Assembly: GCA_020726505.1 (NCBI GenBank)
Contig: JAHLEZ010000002.1
Span: 1,798,001-1,862,000 of the forward strand
Source: Leptodontidium sp. MPI-SDFR-AT-0119
Lineage: Eukaryota; Ascomycota; Leotiomycetes; Helotiales; Leptodontidiaceae
Direction of reading: 5' to 3'
Length of the DNA: 64,000 nt
Shown: one piece after another, positions 12,542 to 23,660 of the stretch
Position numbering within the stretch: position 1 is the first letter of the stretch
How the letters are laid out: the number at the start of each line of letters is the position of its first letter
Translations under genes and position numbers: made by a program
The notes under the pieces: model-generated
Databases searched by the model: none
What the model was told of the DNA's origin: nothing
The model's input: only the letters and a program-made list of their open reading frames with translations

Positions 12542-15500
12542 ATGGCGCCTACGTTTATGCAGAAAACGTTACTGTCATTGGCTCTGTTATCTTCTGTATG
12601 AACCCAATATTCTGTCTGCTCGCGGAAATCTTGACATGTGACTGACCAACAGTCTTCAGTTCTCTCTCGTCAATGCCTTGTATAAACCGCCACTCAGAAG
12701 AAGAGCAGCCACTTGGATTTACCAAGGATGCTACACGTATGTTACACCATGTCAGTCTCTTTAAACCCATTGTCACAGAAAATTGATTATGAGATGGGTA
12801 TAGTGATAGTGTTGCGGCACGGACATTGAGCGTCAATGTTGGTGTCCAAGGTGGCCCAGCTGCCATGTCCCATGAGAACTGCCAAGCCGCATGTTCTGCA
12901 CTTGGATATATTCTCTCTGGAACAGAATATTCTGGAGAGTGTTGGTGTGACTCCATTTTGAACAATGGCGGACAACCAGCTCCAGATGGCAATGCTCTGT
13001 GCAACATGCCCTGCAACGGTAATACCACACAGCACTGCGGAGGGCCAGATAGGCTCGATCTTTACAAGTACGGTATTCCCTCTGGAGCACCTGGATCATC
13101 TACAACTACTTCCTCGTCTTCTTTGCCAACAGTCACCTCATCCACATCCTCATCTGCTGTTCCCACCCCCTCAGGCACTGGCCCCAGTGGATGGACGTCC
13201 TTGGGATGCTACACAGATTCGACCGCGGCCCGCGCTCTTTCAGTCAATTCCGGTGTTGTAGGAGGGCCGGCTGCCATGAGCATCGAGGGCTGTGCTGATG
13301 CTTGCAAAGCAGGCGGTTACACTTACAGTGGAACTGAGTACTCTGGAGAGTGTTGGTGCGGTAATGCTCTCTTGAATGGACATGGACCTGCACCGGACGG
13401 AAATGCGCAATGTACTATGACGTGCAACGGCAATGCCCTTGAAATCTGTGGTGGACCTTCCCGCCGTAGGTATTGGGGGAGCTCAAAATTCCCCTTTCTG
13501 GATGTCTCAAGAATCTCTCGAGACAAGTTTTACCCTCTTCCCATAACACCCCTGATATGGAAATTGCTGACTCTCCCGCTACCCAGTAAGTCTATACATT
13601 TTTGGGTCTGCTCCCTCAACGACTAGTACCGCTGTAGGAACTACCGCTGTGGGAACTACCGCTGTGGGAACTACCAGTGTAGGAACGACAACGAGCTCCT
13701 CAGCCACGCCCGTTGCTACAGGCCTCCCCACAAACTGGACCTATGCTGGCTGCTATGTGGACTCGCTTGCAGGTCGAATTATGAGTGGTCAACAAGCAGA
13801 CGATGCACAGACGACGGTCGAAAGTTGTGTTGCAAAATGCGTTGCCCTTGGCTTCAAAGTAGCGGGCATTGAATACGGCGTCCAGTGTTTCTGTGACAAC
13901 TACCTTAGAAACGATGCCGCACTGGCCACTTCTGACAGCCAGTGCGCAATGTCATGCCCTGGCAACACTGCAGAGAAATGTGGTGATGGAAACCGAGTCA
14001 GCGTCTATCACACCGGTGCTCTGGTGGTATATCATACCCCCGTGGCTAAAACAACAAACTTGACGGGGAACTGGGTGTATGAAGGATGCCTTTCTGACAC
14101 AGGGAACCCTAAGACTCTCCCTCGATTCGTCGCATTGGGTCAGCAGAACAGTCCCACAACTTGTCTCGCCGCCTGTGCTAAATTTGGTTATAATGCTGCC
14201 GGAATGGAATATGGTACCGAGTGCTGTAAGTTATCTCACTAACTGGTCGAGTCATATTCGCTTACATTGTACATCCAGATTGTGGGGATGTGGGAGATGT
14301 TGCGGCGACTGGTGCAACTTTACAGCCCGACACGGACTGCTCCTTCACCTGCCCCGGCGATCCTGAAGCTCTTTGTGGAGCTGGGAACAGGCTTACCTAC
14401 TATACCTGGACCGTCGCACCAGTGACTCAGTTCACATTTCCCCAAGGAAACGCGGCTGGCAAATACGAATTCCTTATTGGAGGAGTCATCATTCCCCTCA
14501 TGACCCAACCTGCTATCAACGGCAAAGTCGTCTTCCTTGAGAAGTGGGGAACAGGCCCCCCTAACACGACTGGGACGTATGAACTTGACCTAGCTTCGTT
14601 GGGCAATTTCAGCGCAGCGTGGCGCCCAATGCATGTCAAGACTGATAGTAGGTGTTCTCCGAGTTCTTTCTTCCCCTTTCAGATCATTTCGGGAATAAGG
14701 CCTGTGCCCTCTCGTGGCCTCCTCACTTGTGTCCCGAAAAAGTTTTAGCCTCAAAAGCACTCCTTTAAAGAGCAATACTAACTCTGAGTTTCTCCGAAGT
14801 ATTTTGCTCCGCCGGCCTCACGCTTCCTGATAAGGTCGGCCGACAGCTCAACATCGGCGGCTGGTCAGGTCAGTCTACATATGGTATTCGGTTGTACTGG
14901 CCTGATGGCTCACCCGGTGTTTGGGGGGTTAATGACTGGCAAGAAGACTACGAGCAGCTCCACCTCCAAAATGGGCGTTGGTACCCTACCGCTATGCTTA
15001 TGGCCAATGGATCTATCCTGGTCGTCGGTGGCGAAAATGGCTCCAACGGCCCAGCTGTCCCAACTCTTGAAATCCTACCACAAGTCGGAGAAGTATTGAC
15101 CATGGAGTGGTTGCAGCGTACTGACCCTTACAATCTGTACCCCTTCCTAGCTGTTCTTCCAAGCGGGGGTATTTTCGTCGCGTACTACAATGAAGCAAGG
15201 ATTCTCAACGAGGTGACCTTTGCTACTACGAAGACACTACCAAACATGCCCGGATCAGTGGGGAATCCTGACGGTGGACGTACCTACCCGTTAGAGGGGT
15301 CAATGGTGCTGCTGCCACAGCATGCGCCGTATACGGACCCATTAGGAGTTCTCATCTGCGGCGGCTCGGAGCCGTTTGTAGGGGCTGGCTTGGGGATCGA
15401 TAATTGCGTCACTACAACTCCAGAGTCTACCAACCCAGTGTGGACTATCGAGAGAATGGTAATCTGCTCTCCAGACTTTCTGTTAAACATATGCTCACAA

Positions 15501-16184
15501 ATGCTACAGCCCTCCCCGAGGGTGATGTCTTGTATGACGGCCCTCCCCGACGGAACCTACCTCATCCTTAATGGTGCCCACCGCGGCGTTGCTGGCTTTG
15601 GCCTCGCATCTGATGCTAACCACAACGCTGTCCTCTACGATCCCACTAAACCTGTTGGCGCACGTATGTCCGTAATGGCGAATACGACAGTAGATCGATT
15701 TTACCACTCCGAAGCTGTCCTCCTTCAAGATGGCCGTGTCATGGTCTCAGGATCTGACCCGGAGACCGATGGGCTTGCGCAAGAATACAGGGTTGAGGTT
15801 TTCGTTCCTCCCTACCTCTTGACAGGCAGATCTCGCCCTACGTTCACTCTCACTAACAGGGACTGGACTTATGGTCAAACCGTCACTCTCACCATCACCA
15901 GCTCTACAGGTACGCTGGAAGTCTCGCTCCTAGGTGCCGAATCATCAACCCATGGCAACTCTATGGGTCAGCGGACGATCTTCCCAGCAGCCACTTGCTC
16001 TGGTAATACTTGCACCGTCACAGCACCACCGAACCCGCATGTGTGTCCAGCAGGCTGGTTCCAAGTCTTTGTCCTGGACGGTGGCGTTCCTTCTCTCAGT
16101 CAGTGGGTCAGGATTGGCGGTGACCCTGGCGAATTGGGCAATTGGCCCACTGGATTGAGTAGTTTTGATACGCCTGGACTTTGA
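12542..16184 (+). CDS. Secreted WSC-domain glyoxal oxidase-like copper radical oxidase (AA5_1 type)
   Basis: Seven exons (12542-12595, 12660-12736, 12804-13465, 13587-14225, 14279-14647, 14800-15458, 15510-16184) give 1044 residues. A signal peptide (LLSLALLSS...) is followed by four WSC modules, with GCYTD/CYVD starts and ECWC cores, joined by Ser/Thr-rich linkers. One linker repeats TAVGT three to four times. The C-terminal half is a galactose-oxidase-type propeller plus DUF1929. The radical-copper residues are all visible: Cys603 (FCSAG), Tyr662 (RWYPT), Tyr885-His886 (RFYHS) and His968 (STHGNS). The family oxidises aldehydes such as glyoxal or methylglyoxal to acids and makes H2O2 outside the cell. 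The WSC modules probably bind wall or plant glycans. The 51-bp intron at 15459-15509 is in frame with no stop; splicing is preferred because it joins ERM to PSPRVM. The gene is next to a sugar transporter and its likely regulator. Confidence 0.92.
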
Positions 16185-16808
16185 AGAAGATGAATAGGTC
16201 TATCACTCATCGATAATTTGATCTGATTTTCTTGTTCTCTTTATATTTAGAATGTGGAGGACATAATAAGTGCCGAATGCTGAATGCCTAATTCCTAATT
16301 TTTTGTCTGTTAAAATTGTCGAATACCAAATGCTAGAGTGTGCTGATTGCTGCTATATTGCTTTATTTTTTATTTTTTATTTTTCATACACACTATTTGC
16401 TTAAATTCCCATGTCTGATTCTGTTGAACGTTCACTTCTCCTGCACTTCTTGTCTAGAGCCATGCAAGCATTGGACAACCATGTTACCGTGGCGAGTTCC
16501 ACAACTCACTCAGCGGGGTTTCGGTTCTAGGATTTCTTAAACTCTGCAACCGAGACGAATCAATGAGGCGACGGAATGAATAGCTGATCTATTTTTGGCC
16601 GAATTTCATGGGAAAAAAAGGTTTACTGCGACAGGCAGGACAGGGAGGTGATTGAGGCGGAGGCGGAGGTGAAATCGGAACCGACATGCAAGGGGCCAAA
16701 GGCGGTCGGAAGATGGTCGGGAGATGGTCGGCGACTGCAGGAGGTTCTGCAAGCCGGGCAGGAACATTGTGTGATTGGCTATGTGTTAGGGACGGGGAGG
16801 TACATCTG
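16185..16808. other. Intergenic stretch
   Basis: The AT-rich 3' flank of the oxidase gene lies at ~16200-16440. No gene or RNA is recognised in the rest. Confidence 0.4.
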
Positions 16809-17026
16809 CCCCAGAGTGTCCTAGCACGATTTCCCCAGAGCTGGGCGCCAATGTTGACATCGGAACCGACTTTCTGGCTGTCAAGCCTACCTTGGAAGTA
16901 TCTGGAGCATGTCTCGATAAGGATCAAGCTGGGGATTCCTCCACATCTTGGGTTTTCGCCGTGTTGCCCCCATATGGGGAAACAGTTGGAATCGTCAGGT
17001 ATATATGACCCCCAGAGGGCCCCCAG
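16809..17026. promoter_or_regulatory. Candidate CreA-type (SYGGRG) repressor sites upstream of the sugar transporter
   Basis: Five copies of the hexamer CTGGGG or its complement CCCCAG occur at 16809-16814, 16833-16838, 16929-16934, 17010-17015 and 17021-17026. The last two sit as a close pair inside repeated CCCCCAGAG, about 110 bp above the ATG at 17132. CTGGGG fits the SYGGRG consensus of the carbon catabolite repressor CreA, which often acts at paired sites. Glucose repression of the transporter is therefore plausible. This is a motif match only; a short degenerate motif can recur by chance. Confidence 0.45.
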
Positions 17027-17131
17027 AGTGATAAGTTTCGATCAAAAGATTCATCCTCATTCATCTCTGTCCACAATCAACTACCTTCTGCTCCTTGAAC
17101 ACCAGCCTCCTCGAATTCAGAATTGCCCAAT

Positions 17132-18974
17132 ATGACGAAGGACGAGTCTTCTTCTGCCAGTCAGCAGGAAAGCATCGCTACCTCTGAAGATCTCATGGCC
17201 ATTGCCCCAGAGCCACAAAACTTCATCGAGCGTGCTTTGAAGCCCGCTATATACATCCCGCGGTATCCAAAATGGATGGTGGGAAAACCACTCCTCTGGG
17301 CAACATGTTTCTTTGGGTCCTTGGGAGATGCGCTCTTTGGATATGACCAGGGTATCATGTCTGGTCTGTTGGTCAACGAAGTTTTCATTAAGCGATTCTA
17401 CAGCGACCATGGGGGAATCGATGGAACTACTCACGGCATCAATCCTAACCTCATCGGCAAGTATTATTTTGTACACTTGCGGTATTCGGCTAATGTCCTC
17501 AAGGTATTACTGTATCTTGCCTTCAACTTTCAGCGGCAATCGGATCTCTCACAGCGGGCTATCTCGGAGACATCATGGGAAGGAAAAGGTGTGTCAGAGT
17601 GGGTGGATTCATCTACTTCGCTATGGCCTTCCTTCAAGGTTTCGCTCCCAATTTGGCATGCTTCATTGCTGGACGAACTATCCAAGGTCTTGGTGTTGGA
17701 TTTCTCTCCATGACTGTGCCTGTAATCCAGACCGAAATTGCTGCCCCTCATAGAGTGAGTTCCCTGAAATTTTACTTCATTGTCAAACGCTAATTCTCTG
17801 TAGCGTGGCCTGATGGTAGGTGTCGAATATACGTTCCTCATCGGCGGTTACATGCTTTCCTGCTGGATTGACTACGGCTTCAACTTCCTCTTGCCCAAAG
17901 ACACCTCCTGGCAGGGTCCCTACTTCGTCCAGATGGGACTTGCATTCGTCCTATTCGCCATGTCGTTCTTCTTACCAGAGACTCCAAGGTGGCTGGCTCG
18001 CAATGGGTTCAAAAAGGAAGCGCTGCAGACGGTGGCCGATCTTCACTCAGCTGGTGACACCAATGACCAGGGTGTGAAACATGTTTTCATGGAAATTGAA
18101 CAGGCTGTCAAGTACGAGGCGACTATGGGAAAGGTTACATATCGGGTAGGCCTAACATTATAGGAAGCTTAATGACATTATGCTAATTTTATCCTAGGAA
18201 ATGTTCACTAAGTATCGCAAGCGGACTTTGGTTGGTATCACAGCACAGATGTTCGCTCAGTTGAACGGTATCAACGTCATCTCATTCTATCTCCCTTCAT
18301 CGCTCGCTGCAGCTGGCTTCGACAATCGTCGGTCTCTCCTCTTCACTGCAGCGAATGCAATAATCTACACTTCCGCCACGGTTCCAGTCTGGTGGTTGGC
18401 CGATCGATGGGGGAGACGTCCACTTCTGATATTTGGAGGTATCGCAATGGCTGTTGCTCTGAGCATTATGTGCGTCTTCAACCAAGCCAACGGGCTCAGC
18501 GTGACTACCCGTGCAAATGGAATCTATAGCTTCGTCGTCATCTACAACGCACTGTATGGCGCTACGTGGGGACCTATGCCCTGGCTTTTGCCCGCCGAGA
18601 TCTTCCCACTTCGAGCTCGAAGCAAGGGAATGGCTCTCGCAACATTCTCTAACTGGTATGTATCCACTTGAAACATCTAAAAAACCCCCTGAAGACAAAC
18701 TTACTAATCCGGTCGCAGGACGTTCAACTTTATAATCGGAATGTCGTCACCAGCTGCCTTTGACGGTATCCATGGCTACTACTACGTCATCATCGCGTGC
18801 TTCTGCTTGACCTCCGTTTGCCTAGCCAAGTTCTATTATGTGGAGACTGCGAATCATACTTTGGAGGAGATTGCTTTGGCCTTTGGAGACAAAGCTTTCA
18901 TGATGGAGGATGAGCAGGTCATTGCTGACGCTGCTTTGATGAGACGACCATCTGTCAAAGCCGGTGGCGTCTGA
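17132..18974 (+). CDS. MFS sugar transporter (sugar porter family)
   Basis: Five exons (17132-17456, 17504-17754, 17804-18145, 18198-18655, 18719-18974) give 543 residues. A cytosolic tail of ~55 residues leads into twelve expected membrane segments. Sugar-porter signatures are in order: GDALFGYDQGIMSG in TM1, GRKRCVRVGG after TM2, PETPRWLA before the central loop, QLNGINVISFYLP in TM7, DRWGRRPLL, and PAEIFPLRARSKGMA. Intron 1 (17457-17503) uses a GC donor, G|GCAAGT. It is the only solution that gives a continuous TM2 (NLIGITVSC...LSAAIGSLTAG) in frame, and it has a CTAAT branch point. The protein should import a hexose, pentose or related sugar by proton symport at the plasma membrane; substrate is not predictable here. 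Its neighbours are a Zn2Cys6 regulator, a polyol dehydrogenase and a secreted oxidase. Confidence 0.92.
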
Positions 18975-19786
18975 GGAGGGATCTGCTTCTGTTTCTCGAA
19001 TAGTCTTCATCGTGGCGAAAGTCGTTTCTATGTGGCACGATCCATGGGGGGTTTTTTTTTTTGGTTTCCTGGAGGGGGAGTGAGAGGGGGAGGGGAGGGG
19101 GTTGGTAGTCCGCCAGCCTTTGGGAACCGTGGGTTGGAAGTTTGAGCGGCAACGTGTATATCATGATTTCAAGAGTACTCAAAATCACTTTATGAACTGA
19201 ATTTGTATATGATACATATACCTTACGAAAGCATACGTAGATAACAGCCTGTAACTAGAACAGGTTGAGATGATTTCATTCTATAGTGGATTAACTTGGG
19301 GGTACACCGTTCCCTGCGCCCAAGGATTAGGTAGCTCCAGTACGTTGTTGAAACATCTCGTCCGAATTAAATTCATTGTATTCGTATTTGCAAGCAGCCT
19401 GTCTAGCAACTGCTATTTCTAGTAAACTACTAAAATGTCTCGCTCGAAGTACATTGCATGTGCATATGTACTCAGCCAGTCTCGCACATACTGTGTGGCG
19501 CTGCTGGGATAATTAGTGTTGTCGCATTGTAAACATAACAACAGGTCTCCTTGTACGAAGCAACAATTATGCTGGAACTTTAGAAATCCAAACCCTGATG
19601 GCGGCACGTCCAGCAGCCTGTAAAAATATCAACCTCCCTAAACTTCGGGCAGGCAGCCTGGGGTGGACTAATCTTTCTCCGCGCCGATACGTCAACCTCA
19701 ACCTCAATGGCAACCACACTCCATCTCTTGCAATATTCCTCACTCGACCACGATGTGCTCGGAGTTTTCGAAAACCATCGCAAGCC
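18975..19786. other. Intergenic stretch
   Basis: The 3' flank has a T/G-rich low-complexity run (~19051-19100). No gene is recognised. The end should hold the promoter of the Zn2Cys6 regulator. Confidence 0.4.
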
Positions 19787-22365
19787 ATGGACCGGGAAGA
19801 GAGACTTCCAACCCGTGTCAGCAAGGCCTGCGATAGGTGCAAAAGCCAGAAAAAGCGAGCAAGTTCCCCATGCCATTCAATGCCCTCGGTATCTAACCTC
19901 TGACTCTCAGTGTGACCTTGCACGCCCTTGCCGCCACTGTGTTCGTGCCCAGATAGAGTGTAAAACGCAGACGCTGGAGACTGTAAAGTATCTGCCAGTC
20001 TTGTCACTATACCAGTTGAAATGGGGCTAATTGGCAATCAGAAAGGCCAGGGCGAGGAGGCAGACCGAGACACCTATACCCACATCCTACCTGCCATTGC
20101 CAGACCACCAGAGACAACAATCGCATCATGCGAGCGAGTCATTAACCGACGCAGTTGACAATCGTCAGGATGGTATGCACTGGAATGCACGGGCTGTCTC
20201 GTCTGCGAGTGACAATCAAACCCCGCGAGCATCTCAAGCTCAGTTGCAGCACGAGAACTCTAGCATCCCGGAATTCCAGGCGGATTCAGCATTGGCAATG
20301 GCTCGAAAGGTTGTGTTCATTTGAGTTTATGTCACAGGCTGAGTGACTGACGAGGTGCAGATATTTGGGTCACAAAAGTCACAGGCGTTCAAGGATCGGG
20401 CGACGTCTGCCATTCCAGGAGGGGGATGTCGTGATACGACTGGAACCAACAGTTCAAATATCTTCCCCGCGCCTTTGATTCCGGTGTTGGGCATCATTGG
20501 CATTGAACTTCCTGGGCAAGATGTTTGTAACAAGCTATTGGAGACTTACTTTGCCTCGGTTCACTGGTTTTCCCTTGTGGTGTACGAACCGAAGTTCAGA
20601 GGTCGCTATACTGCTGTTGTGGGAAGTGGACTGGCAAGCCGTAGTGACCGCGGCTTCCTACTACTCTTACTCATGGTTCTGATAATGGGCTGTTGGTATA
20701 CTCCAAACACAACTCGAAACCTCGGCCTCCCTCCCCAGGAAATGGATGGCTTGAGAAATCGGTTATTAGCAGTTGTACAACGTGATTTCATGGAATTAAT
20801 GGATGAGGACTCTCTAGAGTTTGTCCAAGTTTGCGCTTTACTAGGGTCTTTCTATCTCTATCATGGTAAACCCCGGTCCTCATTTTCCATCCTTGGCGCT
20901 GCTACGAAAACGTCTCAGGCCATGGATTTACATCGTGACTCGAGCGCGAGAAGATCTTTCGAGGATGTTGAAGAGAGAAAGCGTGTCTGGTGGACGATAT
21001 ACACCTGGGATAGGCATGAAGTTACTTTACGAATTTATCAACTGTCGGCTAACCTAGTGTTCAGATTCGCTACCATCACTTATGGACGTCCACTTGGTAT
21101 CAACGCAAAAGACTGCAACGTAACCATGCCATCTGAGATTATAGAGAATATTCATTTCGACCCATCATTTCCTCCAGCAATGGTCTGTCTCTCCACGTAC
21201 CAATATCATCTCAACCATGTTTACAGGATTGTGTCACCTATTCTGGAAGACATTTATGGTATGCGCACCTCGAGCAATCTGGACTCTTCATCCGAGCTTC
21301 CGAAAATGGTATCTACAGCAAATAGGGCCTTATTAGAATGGCACCAAGATCTTCCACCACAACTCTCATTTGACCACCTGAGCGACCTGACCGCTGATTC
21401 CTCGGCGGAGCAAAAGATGCATGCCCTTCAAGCCCTATCTTTGCAGCTGACGTACGACAATCTTCTGATTGTCATACATAGGCCGCTACTAGCTGGGCAG
21501 GGACAAGGAGACCGGCCGTCAGATGTAAGTGGGACTTCACCAGCCTCGCAATTCTCTGACGATGTCCGAGAGATTGGGCTCAAGAGATGTCTTGGTTCCG
21601 CTTTACGCATCTCAAATCTTCAGCGAAAGCAGAACCTTTTCGTCCTCGCCCGCTCAAGCCATCTCGTGTCTTTTATGGGGATGAACTTGTTTACGGCGTC
21701 GGTTGTTCTTTTCATCTGTGCCCTATCCGACACATTGTCCGACACCGCCCAGGAAGCCAAACGCGGCTTGAAACGGACACTCCAGATGCAAAAGGCGCTG
21801 TCAAACCACGCCTCACTATCACTGCAGTGTAGCATGATTCTGGAAGATCTTGTTCAACTCATCTTGAAGCGCGAGATGGAAGAAATGCTGCGAGATGATT
21901 CAGTTGGCATTGGTGGAATTTCGAGTGAAGTGGCACCTGATGGAGCAGAAAATGGCATGGAAGGAGTCCAACCCGAGGGCAATGGTTCTCAATCGGAAGG
22001 TCATCCCGGAGCCTATTCGACTGCTCTAGGTGCTGGATCCGGCTGTGTCCCAAATCCCGAAAGCTCTCATTTCACGCAGAGTCTGCTCACTCTGCAGAGA
22101 GGTATGTCTGCCGGCATGAGGACGCTTGAACTTGGGACACTGACGATTTGTAGTTTTCCAAGACAGCAGCGCCATGCGACACTCGGCTGATGACATGGGA
22201 CCCACTCACGATTACGGGAACTTTATACCTCCTCATGATGGCTTAGATCCCAACGGGCAAAGCAACGCGAATGATATTGGATTTATCGACAACATGTTCA
22301 CTCGAGTTGAGGATATTGGCCAATTTTGGCTCTGGGATGCTGGGAACTTCAATTTTCAAAGCTAA
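19787..22365 (+). CDS. Zn2Cys6 transcription factor with fungal-specific regulatory domain
   Basis: Six exons (19787-19858, 19911-19987, 20042-20309, 20361-21013, 21065-22101, 22154-22365) give 772 residues. The binuclear cluster has the exact spacing CX2CX6CX5CX2CX6C (from Cys15), formed across intron 1, which uses the GC donor CGA|GCAAGT. A second GC-AG intron (21014-21064, AG|GCATGA, CTAAC branch) joins WDR to the conserved FATITYGRPLGIN. Its 51 bp are in frame and stop-free, so retention would add 17 residues. The middle homology region (PF04082 type) spans roughly residues 200-480, with WWTIYTWDR and YDNLLIVIHRP. The C-terminus is acidic and Asn/Gly-rich, as in activation domains. It is a nuclear DNA-binding regulator; the position between a sugar transporter and a polyol dehydrogenase suggests control of those genes. 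Its stop is 9 bp from the stop of the convergent dehydrogenase. Confidence 0.9.
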
Positions 22366-22374
22366 TACAATTTC

Positions 22375-23660
22375 TTACGGTGATCCATTTACCCCTGGCG
22401 CATCGCTATCAGGGCCGTATATGATGGTTTTGATCCCTTCCTTCCTGCTGGTCGATGCAAAAGCCTCTGCCGCCGATTCAAACTTGAAAGTGTGCGTTAT
22501 CAGCGCCTTAAGATCCACCCTGTTACTTTCAAGTAACTTGATCGACAACGCATAATCTCCTGGACCATATCTAAAGCTTGACTTGTAGCTTGCTTCCTTG
22601 GAACAGAACTCGCCAACCGAGAATACGATGTCTGGAGCTCCTAGCCCAGCCTGAACGAAGGTCCCGCCTTTCTTCAAAGCAAACACGCCAGCGGCGATGC
22701 ACGCTGCCACTCCTGTTGCATCAATGACAACTTCGGCTCCGGCCGGAATACCGCAACTTGACATGATATTTCCAGCATTCACTTCGGGCAGATCCTTTTG
22801 CATCTTGTATGTATGCGTCGCTGCATATCTTTGCGCAAACTTTAGTCTGGAGTCCACAATATCCGTCGCGATGACAACAGACGCACCCAGAGCCTTGGCG
22901 ACCGCACAGCACAGGAGGCCGATGGGACCGGCTCCCATGACGAGGACTTTCTGGCCCACAGATACAGACGCCAGTCTGGAGCAATGCACGGCAATACTCA
23001 ACGGTTCTACAAGAGCCCCCTCCTCAATCGATATGTTAGGCGGCAATACGAAGCAAAAGTCCTCGGGAACGGTGTAATATGTCGCAAGTGTTCCATCAAC
23101 TGGAGGTGTAGCTGCAAATCTCATCTCGTCGCAGAGATTGTATTTTCCTCCTCGACAGAACTCACAGCTCCTGCAAGGCACACCAGGCTCGACGGCGACT
23201 CGGTCACCCAGCTTCAGTCCTTTGACGTCCGATCCGCATTGTACAATTATTCCTGCCGATTCGTGTCCCAGGACGAGTGGTTGTTCGACCACAAATGGTC
23301 CGATCCTGCCATGTTGCCAGTAGTGGACCTGGAAACAAAGTCGTCAGTTCAACCTCCGTATATATCCACCGTTCAGAAAACCGCTTTGAAATGAAGTGCT
23401 TGCTCACATCACTCCCACATATTCCTGTCGCGATGATCTTTACCAATACGTGTCGACTTGTAGGTAATTTTGGTGTAGGCCGTGTTTCGTATGCGAATTT
23501 GCCTTTGTGCTGCAACACGAAGACTCTGTTTTCCTAGCTTGAGTCAGTGCTGGAAGTGTCGTGAAGAAAAGACTGCATTTACCTCGGAAACTTGAAAGGT
23601 ATGGTCGTTTGTCTTGCTCTCGGGGATATGTGTGTAGTCCTCGCTCAGTGATGGCGCCAT
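22375..23660 (-). CDS. Zinc-dependent xylitol/sorbitol dehydrogenase (MDR family)
   Basis: Three exons (23660-23583, 23533-23408, 23328-22375) give 385 residues. Catalytic zinc ligands are visible: Cys65 (GICGSD), His90 and Glu91 (GHESAG). The structural zinc site CxxCxxCx7C is complete (CRSCEFCRGGKYNLC). The Rossmann motif is GAGPIGLL, and the acidic residue in ATDIVDSRL favours NAD+ over NADP+. The family oxidises polyols to ketoses; the closest picture is D-xylulose reductase (xylitol dehydrogenase) or sorbitol dehydrogenase in the pentose/polyol pathway in the cytosol. L-arabinitol 4-dehydrogenase is an alternative that sequence alone does not exclude. The two 5' introns are canonical GT-AG and place GSD|VHY correctly. 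The 3' end is convergent with the regulator at 19787-22365. Confidence 0.92.

Noticed and set aside
13466..13586. Frame break inside the WSC oxidase.
   Set aside because: It is a GT-AG intron (C|GTAGGT to ACCCAG|TA) that joins GGPSR to LSLYIFG in frame.
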